This document shows positions 18,947 through 26,778 of a DNA stretch of 64,000 bases, one piece after another. Every line of letters starts with the position of its first letter. The first letter of the stretch is position 1. Under the pieces are notes generated by a model, which was not told where the DNA came from, did not search any database, and saw only the letters and a program-made list of their open reading frames with translations. The position numbers were made by a program, and so were the translations under genes. The DNA lies in assembly GCA_913063155.1 (NCBI GenBank), contig CAJXYU010000004.1:186001-250000 (forward strand), given 5' to 3'. Source of the stretch: an uncultured Desulfovibrio sp. GTDB lineage: Bacteria > Desulfobacterota > Desulfovibrionia > Desulfovibrionales > Desulfovibrionaceae.

Positions 18947-19090
18947 TTAGTGATGATCTTCTTTCATGGCTTCGCGCACGCGAACACACCCGATCACAAC
19001 GATCCAGGCAAGGTAGATGAAGATCAGGGAAACGCCGACAAAACCGGGCCCGGTGCTGTGGGCCATACCGGAAAGAAGTTCGCCAATCAT
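18947..19090 (-). CDS. Small single-span membrane protein (47 aa)
   Basis: This short gene starts at ATG 19090 with an ideal AGGAGG seven bases upstream and ends at TAA 18947. The product has a short N-terminus, one hydrophobic helix (FVGVSLIFIYLAWIVVIGC) and a charged tail ending KEDHH. It is preceded by a consensus -35 TTGACA at 19170-19165 (minus) and followed by the shared terminator, so it looks like a complete one-gene unit. I do not recognise the family. A role as accessory subunit of a membrane complex or transporter would be a guess. Confidence 0.65.
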   Translation of the reverse strand: MIGELLSGMAHSTGPGFVGVSLIFIYLAWIVVIGCVRVREAMKEDHH

Positions 19091-19301
19091 TGTTGTTCCT
19101 CCTAAAGACTCACACCCATTTAAGCTTGAAAAGATTTACATTATTTCGTCGGAAAGCAGCTTTTTGTCAAGATATAATCCATAAATTCACAAACCGGCAC
19201 CTCAAGATTGAACATACCGAAAATGCTGACCATCTTGCCTAGCCTCCGGTCTTTTGCTATTCTTGTGAAAATCATTTCATCTATTTGCAAAGGTCAAAAG
19301 C

Positions 19302-19979
19302 ATGGGTATTTTTGATTTTCTCTCCAATCTCTTTCCTGGCAAAAAAAAGACGGCCAAACACGCTGCCAAAGACGGACGAAAACCTGCGGCGCGTTCTGCC
19401 GGCGAAGGAAAGAAAAAACAAAAAAGTGCAAAAGCTACCCTGAAAATCAAAAAAGCCACCGCAAAGAAAAAAAAGATAAAACCGCCCAAAGTCGAAGGTG
19501 GCGATGCCATCAAACTGAAAAAAGTCAAAGGCAAGAAAAAGGCCAGACAGGTTACGGCAGCCCCCATTGACGAAGAATCCCTTGGTTTCGGCATCGAACT
19601 GGACAAGGAGAACGAAGGAGCCAAGAAACGCAAGGCATTCCGCATCAGCGTCAACGGCCTGAAAGTTCGTTGCGCCAGGCTGGGCGGATTGCTTGAAGCC
19701 ATTGATATAAGCGCTTCCGGTGTCGGCTTCAAATTCGAAAAACCACGTATCAAGGGCGGCGCCGTCATCAAGGTGGACATTGTCTATCAGAACGAAATCA
19801 AAGCCGAAAAAGTGACATGCAAAGTCATGCGTCATGAAAAAGGACTTGTGGGCTGCATGTTCGTCGACCTCGACCGCCACCAGGACGACATCATCCACGA
19901 ACTGGTGGTCATCGGCCAAAAGGAGCAGGCCGACCGCCGGCGCAAACAGAAAGACAAGGACTGGCAGAGCAAGGACTAA
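19302..19979 (+). CDS. PilZ-domain protein with lysine-rich N-terminal tail
   Basis: Residues 1-75 are extremely rich in Lys and Ala and look unstructured. From about residue 110 a PilZ domain follows, with the c-di-GMP-binding motifs RKAFR (RxxxR) and DISASGVGF (DxSxxG). PilZ proteins bind cyclic di-GMP and influence motility, polysaccharide export or transcription. The basic tail may bind nucleic acid or the membrane surface, but that is inference. The stop overlaps the convergent gene's stop within CTAA. Confidence 0.82.
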   Translation: MGIFDFLSNLFPGKKKTAKHAAKDGRKPAARSAGEGKKKQKSAKATLKIKKATAKKKKIKPPKVEGGDAIKLKKVKGKKKARQVTAAPIDEESLGFGIELDKENEGAKKRKAFRISVNGLKVRCARLGGLLEAIDISASGVGFKFEKPRIKGGAVIKVDIVYQNEIKAEKVTCKVMRHEKGLVGCMFVDLDRHQDDIIHELVVIGQKEQADRRRKQKDKDWQSKD

Positions 19980-20335
19980 CCTGCCGTCGTCTTCAGATCC
20001 TCAATAAAAATTTCGAGGTCGTTCGGAGCCCCCTGACGATGGTCTTCCGGATACAGTAAAGCCGACATGAAAAAAACACTCCCGATCTTCAAGGCTGCAT
20101 AGGCGCTCTGGGAAAACCGTTCCAGCCGGGCGTCCACTGTATAATTCAATCCTTTGGCCAACTCTTTCGTCTCATCATACAATTCGGCCAGCAGCATGGC
20201 CTTGCCGTGCATGAGCCGTTCATATCCTTTCTGGTCTCCCCGCTCCTGAATCACGGCATCCGCCCTCGTTTCGAGGGCACGCACCTGTTGCGCCCGCTCT
20301 TCCAAAAGCTCTATCAATTTCCGCAACGAACTCAT
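19976..20335 (-). CDS. Conserved hypothetical helical protein (119 aa)
   Basis: The product starts MSSLRKLIELLEERAQQV and is mostly helical, with a probable N-terminal coiled coil and no membrane segment. I do not recognise the family. The start at 20335 has AGGAG seven bases upstream; the frame is open to 20398 without a ribosome site. It is convergent with the PilZ gene. Confidence 0.6.
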   Translation of the reverse strand: MSSLRKLIELLEERAQQVRALETRADAVIQERGDQKGYERLMHGKAMLLAELYDETKELAKGLNYTVDARLERFSQSAYAALKIGSVFFMSALLYPEDHRQGAPNDLEIFIEDLKTTAG

Positions 20336-20379
20336 TGTAGTACTCCTATTTTCTCTCATGTACGATTTCACAGGACACA

Positions 20380-20410
20380 AAACAAGGCCCGGCAGCACAA
20401 AGCGCCGGGC
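20380..20410 (-). terminator. Rho-independent terminator downstream of the Cys-rich protein gene
   Basis: On the minus strand GCCCGGC (20410-20404) pairs with GCCGGGC (20393-20387) and is followed by CTTGTTTTGT. It separates the Cys-rich gene from the 119-aa gene. Confidence 0.6.
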
Positions 20411-20451
20411 TCAACATAATTGTCATCGAGTGTATGAAAAACTGACAACGA

Positions 20452-20655
20452 TTACAGAGAACCACACAGCTTCAAATAGGTATCACATTCCATCTTGTTG
20501 ACGAACGGACAAGGCTCATGTTGGAACCATTTGCGTTTGGGGCACCAGTAAGCGTTGCGGAAGGGTTCATTGCACCCGTTCGAGGTCAGCATCTTCCGCT
20601 TTTTTTCCCCGAAACACACCATCTTGCCGTCGATTTCGACGCTCCAGACTTTCAT
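20452..20655 (-). CDS. Small cysteine-rich protein (67 aa)
   Basis: The 67-residue product carries six cysteines (residues 14, 28, 38, 49, 57 and 64), several next to aromatic and basic residues, as in small metal-binding or disulfide-rich proteins. GGAGGGCGG precedes the ATG and a terminator follows, which supports a real gene. No signal peptide is visible. Function unknown. Confidence 0.55.
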   Translation of the reverse strand: MKVWSVEIDGKMVCFGEKKRKMLTSNGCNEPFRNAYWCPKRKWFQHEPCPFVNKMECDTYLKLCGSL

Positions 20656-20872
20656 GGCTCCGCCCTCCTGGCAGTATGTTCGTCATCGCCGTGACACTGT
20701 TTGGTCTCCTTTACTTTCTTATCGGCCTCTGCCGGTATAAAATTAATACAATTTACATGCCATTCGCCCTGATTTCTCCAAAGTCTTCAAAAGGAATTCT
20801 CTGGACAACCAGAGCGAATGATTCTACGCATTGTGCCATTCATATTTATCGTTCGAAACGGAGGAAACGGTC

Positions 20873-21487
20873 TTGAGCATACTTGCCGCAAGCTGCGGAT
20901 TGACGCGCTACCGGATCATTGAAGAAGTGACCGATGAAATGCTGCGCCAGCTCCCAGAAAAGCTGAACCAATTCAAATTCATAGATATTGACGACACCGC
21001 CGAGGAGCGTTCTTTCGGCTGGACCAACTTCGACGACATGCTGGACATGGAGTGGACCCAGTCCCCTCCGGAAAAGGCCAACTACCTCACCTTTGCCCTG
21101 CGCCTGGACACCCGGCGCATACAGCCTGCCGTGCTCAAAAAGCACTTCACCATCGCCTTGAACCGCGAGCTGGCCCAGGCCAAGGAACAGGGGAAAAATT
21201 TCGTGGGGCGCGAACGCAAGCGCGAACTCAAGGAGCAGGTGACCCTGCGTCTGCGCGCAAAGTCCCTGCCCATTCCCGCCGTTTTCGACGTGGTATGGGA
21301 TCCGTCCAGCAACCGCATCTACATCGACACCACCAATGCCAAGGCCAAGGCCCTGTTTGAGGACTACTTCACCCTGAGCTTCGACCTGCATCTCGAGCCC
21401 CTGACGCCCTTCTTCCTGGCCATGGACATCCTGGGGGAAGAAGCCGCGGGCAAGCTGGAAAACCTCGACCCCACCATTTTCGTTTAG
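20873..21487 (+). CDS. RdgC-like protein, N-terminal portion
   Basis: The 204-residue product resembles the N-terminal two-thirds of RdgC, a ring-shaped DNA-binding protein that limits RecA activity. Shared features by eye include a FGW motif after the first strand-helix unit, a conserved LTFALRLDTRRIQPAVLKKH segment, a Lys/Arg-rich helix (RKRELKEQVTLRLRAKSLP), and VVWDPSSNRIYIDT, similar to the RdgC TMMWIDTVNGLIMVD region. I use the TTG start at 20873 because GGAGG is eight bases upstream. E. coli RdgC is 303 residues, and the missing C-terminal part appears to be encoded by the next gene, nine bases downstream. Confidence 0.65.
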   Translation: MSILAASCGLTRYRIIEEVTDEMLRQLPEKLNQFKFIDIDDTAEERSFGWTNFDDMLDMEWTQSPPEKANYLTFALRLDTRRIQPAVLKKHFTIALNRELAQAKEQGKNFVGRERKRELKEQVTLRLRAKSLPIPAVFDVVWDPSSNRIYIDTTNAKAKALFEDYFTLSFDLHLEPLTPFFLAMDILGEEAAGKLENLDPTIFV

Positions 21488-21496
21488 GAGGCAATC

Positions 21497-22018
21497 ATGG
21501 ATCTCGCACTGGTGGAACGCGAAAACTCACTCATCGGCCAGGATTTCCTGACCTGGCTCTGGTTTAAGACCGAAGCGGAAACCCCGCTCTTCAGCAATAA
21601 GGACAACCACACCTTCCATGTGAATATGGAGCAGCGCGTCTCGGTGCAGGGAGGCGAAGGCGAAGGAAAGGAAACCGCCTCTGTCAGCAGCCCCCGCGGC
21701 GAGCTGACCGAAGCCAAAACCGGCTTGCGCACCGGCAAAAAGGTCAACAAGGCCCAGCTCCGTTTCGAAATGGACCAGGACGAGTGGCTCCTGCAACTCA
21801 AGTCCGACGACTTTTCCCTGAGCGGCTTCAAGACTCCCAAGATTCAGACCAAGGACGAAGAAGGCGATGACCCGGACGCCAAATTCCTGGAAAAGATCTA
21901 TCTCATTGAAAAGTGTCTGGACATGCTGGACACGGTTTTCGCCGTTTTCCTCAAGGTTCGCCTGAGCAAAGACTGGGACGCAGAGGCCGACAAGGTCAAG
22001 GACTGGATCGAAGGGTAG
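21497..22018 (+). CDS. Putative RdgC C-terminal-domain protein
   Basis: The 173-residue product begins with a GQDFLTWLWFKTE segment and contains TGKKVNKAQLRFEMDQDEWL followed by LKSDDFSLSGFKTP and a C-terminal helix. The spacing resembles the second half of RdgC, where GKVVTKLALDW precedes strands and a final helical region. AGGAGG precedes the start, and the gene follows the RdgC-like gene with nine bases between. I infer that the two products assemble into one RdgC-like protein. Alternatively it is an unrelated conserved neighbour. Confidence 0.5.
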   Translation: MDLALVERENSLIGQDFLTWLWFKTEAETPLFSNKDNHTFHVNMEQRVSVQGGEGEGKETASVSSPRGELTEAKTGLRTGKKVNKAQLRFEMDQDEWLLQLKSDDFSLSGFKTPKIQTKDEEGDDPDAKFLEKIYLIEKCLDMLDTVFAVFLKVRLSKDWDAEADKVKDWIEG

Positions 22019-22020
22019 CA

Positions 22021-22605
22021 ATGAATGAGAAACCGCTGAAACTGGCTGTATTCGGCGACAGCCTGACCGAGGGCTACGGCCTGAACAGGAAAGATGCACT
22101 GCCGGCAGTGCTCGAGGCAATGCTGCAAAAGGACGGCTTGCAGGTCCAGGCCCTCAATTTCGGCGTTTCCGGCGACACGTCCCATGACGGCCTGCGCAGG
22201 CTCAACCACGTGCTCAGCGTCGCACCCGACGCGGTTGTCATAGAATTCGGCGCCAACGACTGCTTCATCGGCGAGCCAGTGGAACGGGTGCGGGAAAACA
22301 TCGCCACCCTGGTCCGGACTTTCACGGAAAGAAACATACCGGTCCTGTTGGCGGGTTTTGCCTGCAATGATGATATCGCCGCAGAATATCGCCGAATGTT
22401 TGATCCTATCTTCCGGGAACTGGCGGAAAGCTTTGACATTCCGCTTTTCCCGAACATCATTCGCCCTTACTTGGGCAATCCCATGCTCAAACTCATGGAT
22501 GGCCTGCACCCCAACGAAGACGGGGTCAAGGCCATGGCCGCAGCACTGTTGCCGCAGGTCAAGGATCTCATCGCGTCCATACGCCAAAACAAACCACGAC
22601 GGTGA
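22021..22605 (+). CDS. SGNH/GDSL-family esterase, TesA-like
   Basis: All four SGNH blocks are present in order: GDSLTEGYG with the nucleophilic Ser, GVSGDTSHDG, EFGANDCF with the oxyanion Asn, and MDGLHPNEDG with the catalytic Asp and His. This matches the TesA/arylesterase group (lysophospholipase, thioesterase, protease I). Unlike E. coli TesA there is no signal peptide, so the 194-residue enzyme is predicted cytoplasmic. AAGGG precedes the ATG, which lies two bases after the previous stop, so it is in an operon with the RdgC-like genes and the YcaO gene. Confidence 0.88.
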   Translation: MNEKPLKLAVFGDSLTEGYGLNRKDALPAVLEAMLQKDGLQVQALNFGVSGDTSHDGLRRLNHVLSVAPDAVVIEFGANDCFIGEPVERVRENIATLVRTFTERNIPVLLAGFACNDDIAAEYRRMFDPIFRELAESFDIPLFPNIIRPYLGNPMLKLMDGLHPNEDGVKAMAAALLPQVKDLIASIRQNKPRR

Positions 22606-22632
22606 AGACCTGGAGTATACACGGGGAAGCAC

Positions 22633-24318
22633 ATGCTCTACAAACTGCAACTGATGGACACCCAGTCCGGCGTGGGCTGTTTTGCGGCCATGCCCGGCCA
22701 GAATCTAAGCTTCAAGGAAATGATCAAGGCTCTCCGCACGGCCCCGTTCGACGATTATATGCACGAATTCGTGCTCCAGAACCTGGACAAGCAACGCCCC
22801 CGCAAAGTTGAAAAACTCATTGCCGAAACCGTCACGGACGGCAAAACAACCGATTCGGTGGTCGCGGCCCTGCTCTACGAGGGCTGCCTGTGCCATGAAC
22901 GGCTGCACAAATTCCTACCTATGTTCGAGGGGATCGACCCCCGGGAGCTTTCCACACATACTCCCGCCATTCACATCCGCTCTTCCCTCCAGGCAGACCA
23001 GCCCAGGCATACGGAATGGATCAAACTCTTCGGCAGCAACATCCGAGAACATACGCCTCTGCCCAGTCCGCATGAGGCAGGCCTTGAACCACTTTTCGAC
23101 GAGGTCATATCCCAAAATCCCCAGGCGACGACCGTCAAGGAAGTCTACGAAAAACTGGAAGGGAAGTTTCCACCGCCCAAGGAACGCAGGCCTTTGAAAG
23201 AAGTCACGGAATACGCCCTGTCCGTGCTGGACAAGGCCGGGGCCTTTCTCGGCCCGGCCATGGGGCACAAGGCATCGCTCAGTCCGGTGAACCGACTGCG
23301 CCACTGGGGGTTCACCCACTCCGTCACAAACGGCCGTCACAAAAACACCCTGGACGGCATGCAGACCTGCTATGGACGGGGCCTTTTCGAAGAACGGGCC
23401 GACGTATCCTATTCCATGGAAATGGCTGAGCGCTTTTCCGCATATGCCAGCATCAAGCCGCACGGCGTCATCGGCTATGAAAGGGAGTACCCGCTCAAGC
23501 ACGCACGGTTCAGCGAACTTGCTGTTCCGTCCCTGGACCCGAACAGCTTTAACCTGGAAGTTCCCTATGAGGATCAGAAGCTCCACTGGATTGAAGCACA
23601 CATGCCTGATGGCAAAGGCGGCCAGACGCCTCTATGGATACCAATACAGTTCGTGTTCCTGTTCAATAACTGCGACGAGATCAGCCTGTTCAGCGCCTTG
23701 GGCTCCACAGGCCTTGCGTCGGGCAGCACATATGCCGAGGCCAAGGTTGCCGGCCTGTTGGAGGTCATCGAACGCGACTGTGACGCGACCATCCCCTTTG
23801 ACTCCTCGCGCTGTTTCCGCATGGAAACCGACGATCCCGAGATCAACAAGCTTCTGGCAGACTACAGGAACTGCGGCATCGACGTCTGGTTCCAGGACAT
23901 GACCTCGGAATTCGGTGTGCCCTGCTACAAATCCGTGGTGCTCGGCAAGCATATGGACGTGGTCAAGGGTTCGGGCGCGGACCTGTGCGGCAAGAGCGCG
24001 CTTATTTCCGCCATGACCGAGACCCCGTATCCATTCCCAGGGCCACCCAGTTCTCCCGCGCCGGAAGGACTCCCCGCACGCGGACTGGAAGACCTGCCCG
24101 ACTACTCCACGGGCAGTGCCGACGGCGATCTCATGGTCCTGGAGCGGACTCTCATGGCCAACGGCCATACTCCCTGCTACATGGATCTGATGCGCAAGGA
24201 TCTTCAGATTCCGGTGGTGCGCGCTTTTGTTCCCGGCCTGGAACTGATCTCCGACTTCGACCAATACAGCCGGGTCAGCCCCCGGCTCTACTCCAATTAC
24301 CTGAAACTCTTCAAATAG
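22633..24318 (+). CDS. YcaO-domain protein
   Basis: The 561-residue protein carries an N-terminal region of about 230 residues without a recognised domain, followed by a YcaO domain. Visible YcaO features are a glycine-rich entry (GRGLFEERADVSYSMEMAER), ATP/Mg-binding glutamates in SYSMEMAERFSA, and GLASGSTYAEAKVAGLLEVIERDC. YcaO enzymes use ATP to activate backbone amides, making azolines, thioamides or amidines, or assist RimO. There is no TfuA, E1-like partner or precursor peptide nearby, and the C-terminus lacks the proline-rich tail of azoline cyclodehydratases. The target is therefore unknown. It follows the SGNH gene by 27 bp. Confidence 0.8.
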   Translation: MLYKLQLMDTQSGVGCFAAMPGQNLSFKEMIKALRTAPFDDYMHEFVLQNLDKQRPRKVEKLIAETVTDGKTTDSVVAALLYEGCLCHERLHKFLPMFEGIDPRELSTHTPAIHIRSSLQADQPRHTEWIKLFGSNIREHTPLPSPHEAGLEPLFDEVISQNPQATTVKEVYEKLEGKFPPPKERRPLKEVTEYALSVLDKAGAFLGPAMGHKASLSPVNRLRHWGFTHSVTNGRHKNTLDGMQTCYGRGLFEERADVSYSMEMAERFSAYASIKPHGVIGYEREYPLKHARFSELAVPSLDPNSFNLEVPYEDQKLHWIEAHMPDGKGGQTPLWIPIQFVFLFNNCDEISLFSALGSTGLASGSTYAEAKVAGLLEVIERDCDATIPFDSSRCFRMETDDPEINKLLADYRNCGIDVWFQDMTSEFGVPCYKSVVLGKHMDVVKGSGADLCGKSALISAMTETPYPFPGPPSSPAPEGLPARGLEDLPDYSTGSADGDLMVLERTLMANGHTPCYMDLMRKDLQIPVVRAFVPGLELISDFDQYSRVSPRLYSNYLKLFK

Positions 24319-24372
24319 GGACAGGATCGCATTGACTTGCGCCTCCCATGCGGGATAAAGGTAATCCCTCAT

Positions 24373-24459
24373 GCCCGGATGGCGGAACTGGTAGACGCAA
24401 GGGACTTAAAATCCCTCGGTAGCAATACTGTACGGGTTCGACTCCCGTTCCGGGTACCA
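24373..24459 (+). tRNA. tRNA-Leu (UAA)
   Basis: The 87-nt sequence has acceptor arms GCCCGGA and TCCGGGT followed by ACCA, a long variable arm typical of class II tRNAs, an anticodon loop CTTAAAA giving UAA, and the T-loop GTTCGACTC. CCA is encoded. Confidence 0.97.
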
Positions 24460-24468
24460 ATAAAAAAC

Positions 24469-24512
24469 ACAAGAAAACGGCCAGTTGTTATACAACTGGC
24501 CGTTTTCTTGTT
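24469..24512 (+). terminator. Strong rho-independent terminator after tRNA-Leu
   Basis: A perfect stem of 18-19 bp (arms 24470-24488 and 24492-24510) encloses a 3-5 base loop; the distal arm ends in GTTTTCTTGTTT. The proximal A tract makes it usable on the minus strand too. Confidence 0.85.
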
Positions 24513-24632
24513 TCAGATCAGAAATCCCCCCATCTCCCAAAGGGACAATAAAATCGCCTAGGCTTGTCCCCCCTCCGCCACTGCCGGAGGCCCGCCCCAA
24601 AGAATTCACGACACAGGCCAGGCAACACGAAA

Positions 24633-25499
24633 TCAACGCAGGACAAGAATGGACGAAGAGGAATGATTGACCAGTGAAGCCACCTTATGGCTATGGAACA
24701 GCCTCTGTAACGGAGATTTGTGTTTGAGCCACAGGGCCATAAGGTCATCTTCATGCCCCGACTCGATAAACGACTCCAAAGAATCCTCATCAACCACCCG
24801 AACCATCGCGGGGATATCCCGGCTCAGATAGTAATCCAGGACTTCCCCCATCTTGGCCTCCACATCCTCACGCAGCTCCCCATGCTTGAGCACGCCGACG
24901 ACCTCCAATGCGGCGTCGTAAATCGTCACCCACTGGTTGATCAGCTCCAAAGATTCCTGGGAAATGTCGGCATGGTCCAGGCAGCAAACGACTCTGGACG
25001 GAGCCGAGTCCTCACGGATGACGAACAGTGAACAATCGGCTGCATCGGCCACTCTGCCGGTGACGTCGGAACCATGTCCCCAAACACCTTCATGATGGCC
25101 GCACCCCAAAATGATCAGATCGCAATCCTCCGACCGGGCCTCGGCCGTGATGGCCTTGAACGGATCCCCGCTGCGCAGGTGCAACAAAAAGTTTTTACGG
25201 CCCGAAACATCCTGCTCCAAAACATTGCCCTGTCTTCGGACAAAAGAATTTTTCTCATTGGTGCAATACAGGTCGATATCCGGTCCGAATGCACCCAAAA
25301 AGTCCGATTGATAACGGGTCAGCATTCTAAGTTTGGGATGCGCCTGTTCCCTGCCGAGATCCTCTTCGGCGATGTAAGCACGTTTTTTTTCGATGGCCAG
25401 CATGGTCACGTCCGACCAAGTGTTGGCGGCCAGTTTGGCTGCATGACGAACAGCGTACCGGCTGTAGGCGTTTTCATCCACGGCGACAAGAATCTTCAT
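24633..25499 (-). CDS. Universal stress protein, tandem UspA domains
   Basis: The 288-residue protein begins MKILVAVDENAYSRYAVRHA, a canonical Usp start, and has a second Usp-like half beginning RVVCCLDHADISQESLELIN. The first half retains a nucleotide-loop-like segment (LIILGCGHHEGVWGHGSDVTG). UspA-family proteins support survival during starvation and oxidative or energy stress. GGGAG precedes the ATG. It is the last gene of a minus-strand run sharing the sigma-54-like promoter near 31620. Confidence 0.82.
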   Translation of the reverse strand: MKILVAVDENAYSRYAVRHAAKLAANTWSDVTMLAIEKKRAYIAEEDLGREQAHPKLRMLTRYQSDFLGAFGPDIDLYCTNEKNSFVRRQGNVLEQDVSGRKNFLLHLRSGDPFKAITAEARSEDCDLIILGCGHHEGVWGHGSDVTGRVADAADCSLFVIREDSAPSRVVCCLDHADISQESLELINQWVTIYDAALEVVGVLKHGELREDVEAKMGEVLDYYLSRDIPAMVRVVDEDSLESFIESGHEDDLMALWLKHKSPLQRLFHSHKVASLVNHSSSSILVLR

Positions 25500-25520
25500 C
25501 GAAATTCTCCCTTGGTACGG

Positions 25521-26318
25521 TTACCAGCAGATAAGAATGGGACTGGACACAAGGCCAAGCACTTCAGTCAAGGGTGACTTGCGGTTGAACTTCCGTCCCA
25601 TGTGCACAACAAGCATACCGTAGTCACTCAATGCGCGGGTGGCCGTGTCGGGGCTGCCCAGCAGGGAAAAAGTCCTGGCCGGAGAATAGCCGACCTTTTT
25701 CAGCAACTGTCCGCCTTCCGCAAGCAATTCATCCGGCCGGGTAAGATTGTGCAGGTCTTCCACGGCATAGGCGCAAAGATCCAAATTCACGTCCACCCCG
25801 TTGAAAAGACGGTGAAATTGGGTCACGAGAGATTCGATGTCGGTCTTTTCATCAAGGACCATGACAATCCTGTTGGACCGAATCATGTTCCGCACGACAA
25901 GCGCCGGACACGGCATTTGCCGATAAAGTTTGGACCGCAACCGCTTACGAAAGTCGCCGGTATTGAAATTTGCGATCTCGCCTTCAACGAACAGGTCATA
26001 CCGCCCCATCCGCAACTCTTCCAAAAGCTTATCTTCCCGCGCCCCTATGCTGATGATAGGGTTCGGCAGCACGAAGCAGTCCAGTTTTTCACTGTTCAGG
26101 ATACGACGGACTTCCTCCAGCCCGGCCTGCCGCAGCCCGGATTCCCACGAACGGCGAATCCAGCCGGTCTGCGAAGAATGCCCTTTGTTGTCGGGTTCTT
26201 CCACATGAATAGGCTGCACTCCGATATCGAGCAGATCCGCCTTCTGGCAAAGGTACCGCAGAGCGACACTGGACGCCAATGTCATTTCCACGGGAACAAG
26301 GGCCTTCATCATATCCAT
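25521..26318 (-). CDS. Universal stress protein-like (divergent, tandem)
   Basis: This 265-residue protein resembles its neighbour in layout: an N-terminal MMKALVPVEMTLASSVALRY Usp-like start and a second half from RIVMVLDEKTDIESLV. Its nucleotide-binding glycines are poorly conserved (VRNMIRSN), so it may not bind ATP. The start at 26318 is chosen because GGAGG lies seven bases upstream; the frame is open to 26381. It sits between the receiver protein and the tandem Usp gene. Confidence 0.68.
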   Translation of the reverse strand: MDMMKALVPVEMTLASSVALRYLCQKADLLDIGVQPIHVEEPDNKGHSSQTGWIRRSWESGLRQAGLEEVRRILNSEKLDCFVLPNPIISIGAREDKLLEELRMGRYDLFVEGEIANFNTGDFRKRLRSKLYRQMPCPALVVRNMIRSNRIVMVLDEKTDIESLVTQFHRLFNGVDVNLDLCAYAVEDLHNLTRPDELLAEGGQLLKKVGYSPARTFSLLGSPDTATRALSDYGMLVVHMGRKFNRKSPLTEVLGLVSSPILICW

Positions 26319-26361
26319 GCCCCCACCTCCCTTTTGTAATATTTCCTGAAAAACATCTCCG

Positions 26362-26751
26362 CTATCCCCCTGTTCGGACACGCTCTTCAGCCTTCTTGAT
26401 CACTTCCTGAATCTCCCCGAGCTTGAATGGCTTGGCCAGGAAGTCGAACACTCCCTTGCGCATGGATTCCTTGGCCGTATCCATGGTGGCGAATCCGGTG
26501 ATGACGATCACCTCGGTGCGGGGGCTGAGATTCTTGACCTCGGCAAGGAACTGCATTCCGTCAATGCCTTCCATCTTCAGGTCGGTCACGACGATGTCGA
26601 AACTCCGTTCCTGAACCCGCGCCAAGGCTTTCACGCTTTCGTAAAAGCTCTCCACCTCATATCCCCGCTTCTCCAAGGCCGGCTGAAGCCGCTTGCTCAC
26701 GATCGGCTCGTCGTCGAGAATGAGGATGCTGGTCTTTGCTGTGGTGGTCAT
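26362..26751 (-). CDS. Single-domain response regulator
   Basis: The 129-residue protein is a CheY-like receiver alone: acidic pair LDDEPIV, phosphoacceptor Asp in DIVVTDLKMEGIDGM, Thr in VIVITGFATMD and Lys in DFLAKPFKLGEI. There is no output domain, so it probably acts by protein contact. GGAGG lies nine bases before the ATG at 26751. It follows the PEP-synthase-like gene, suggesting regulation of that protein or of the stress proteins. The cognate kinase could be the one at 33427-34848. Confidence 0.85.
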   Translation of the reverse strand: MTTTAKTSILILDDEPIVSKRLQPALEKRGYEVESFYESVKALARVQERSFDIVVTDLKMEGIDGMQFLAEVKNLSPRTEVIVITGFATMDTAKESMRKGVFDFLAKPFKLGEIQEVIKKAEERVRTGG

Positions 26752-26778
26752 ACTAATAAACCTCCAATACATAAGTGA

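Noticed and set aside
20676-20876. Possible 66-residue membrane peptide between the Cys-rich and RdgC-like genes
   Set aside because: No ribosome site; the hydrophobic start lies in the divergent promoter region, and the rest is low-quality sequence.
24373-24459. tRNA-Leu as an integration site
   Set aside because: No integrase, direct repeat of the tRNA 3' end or foreign-looking genes are nearby.
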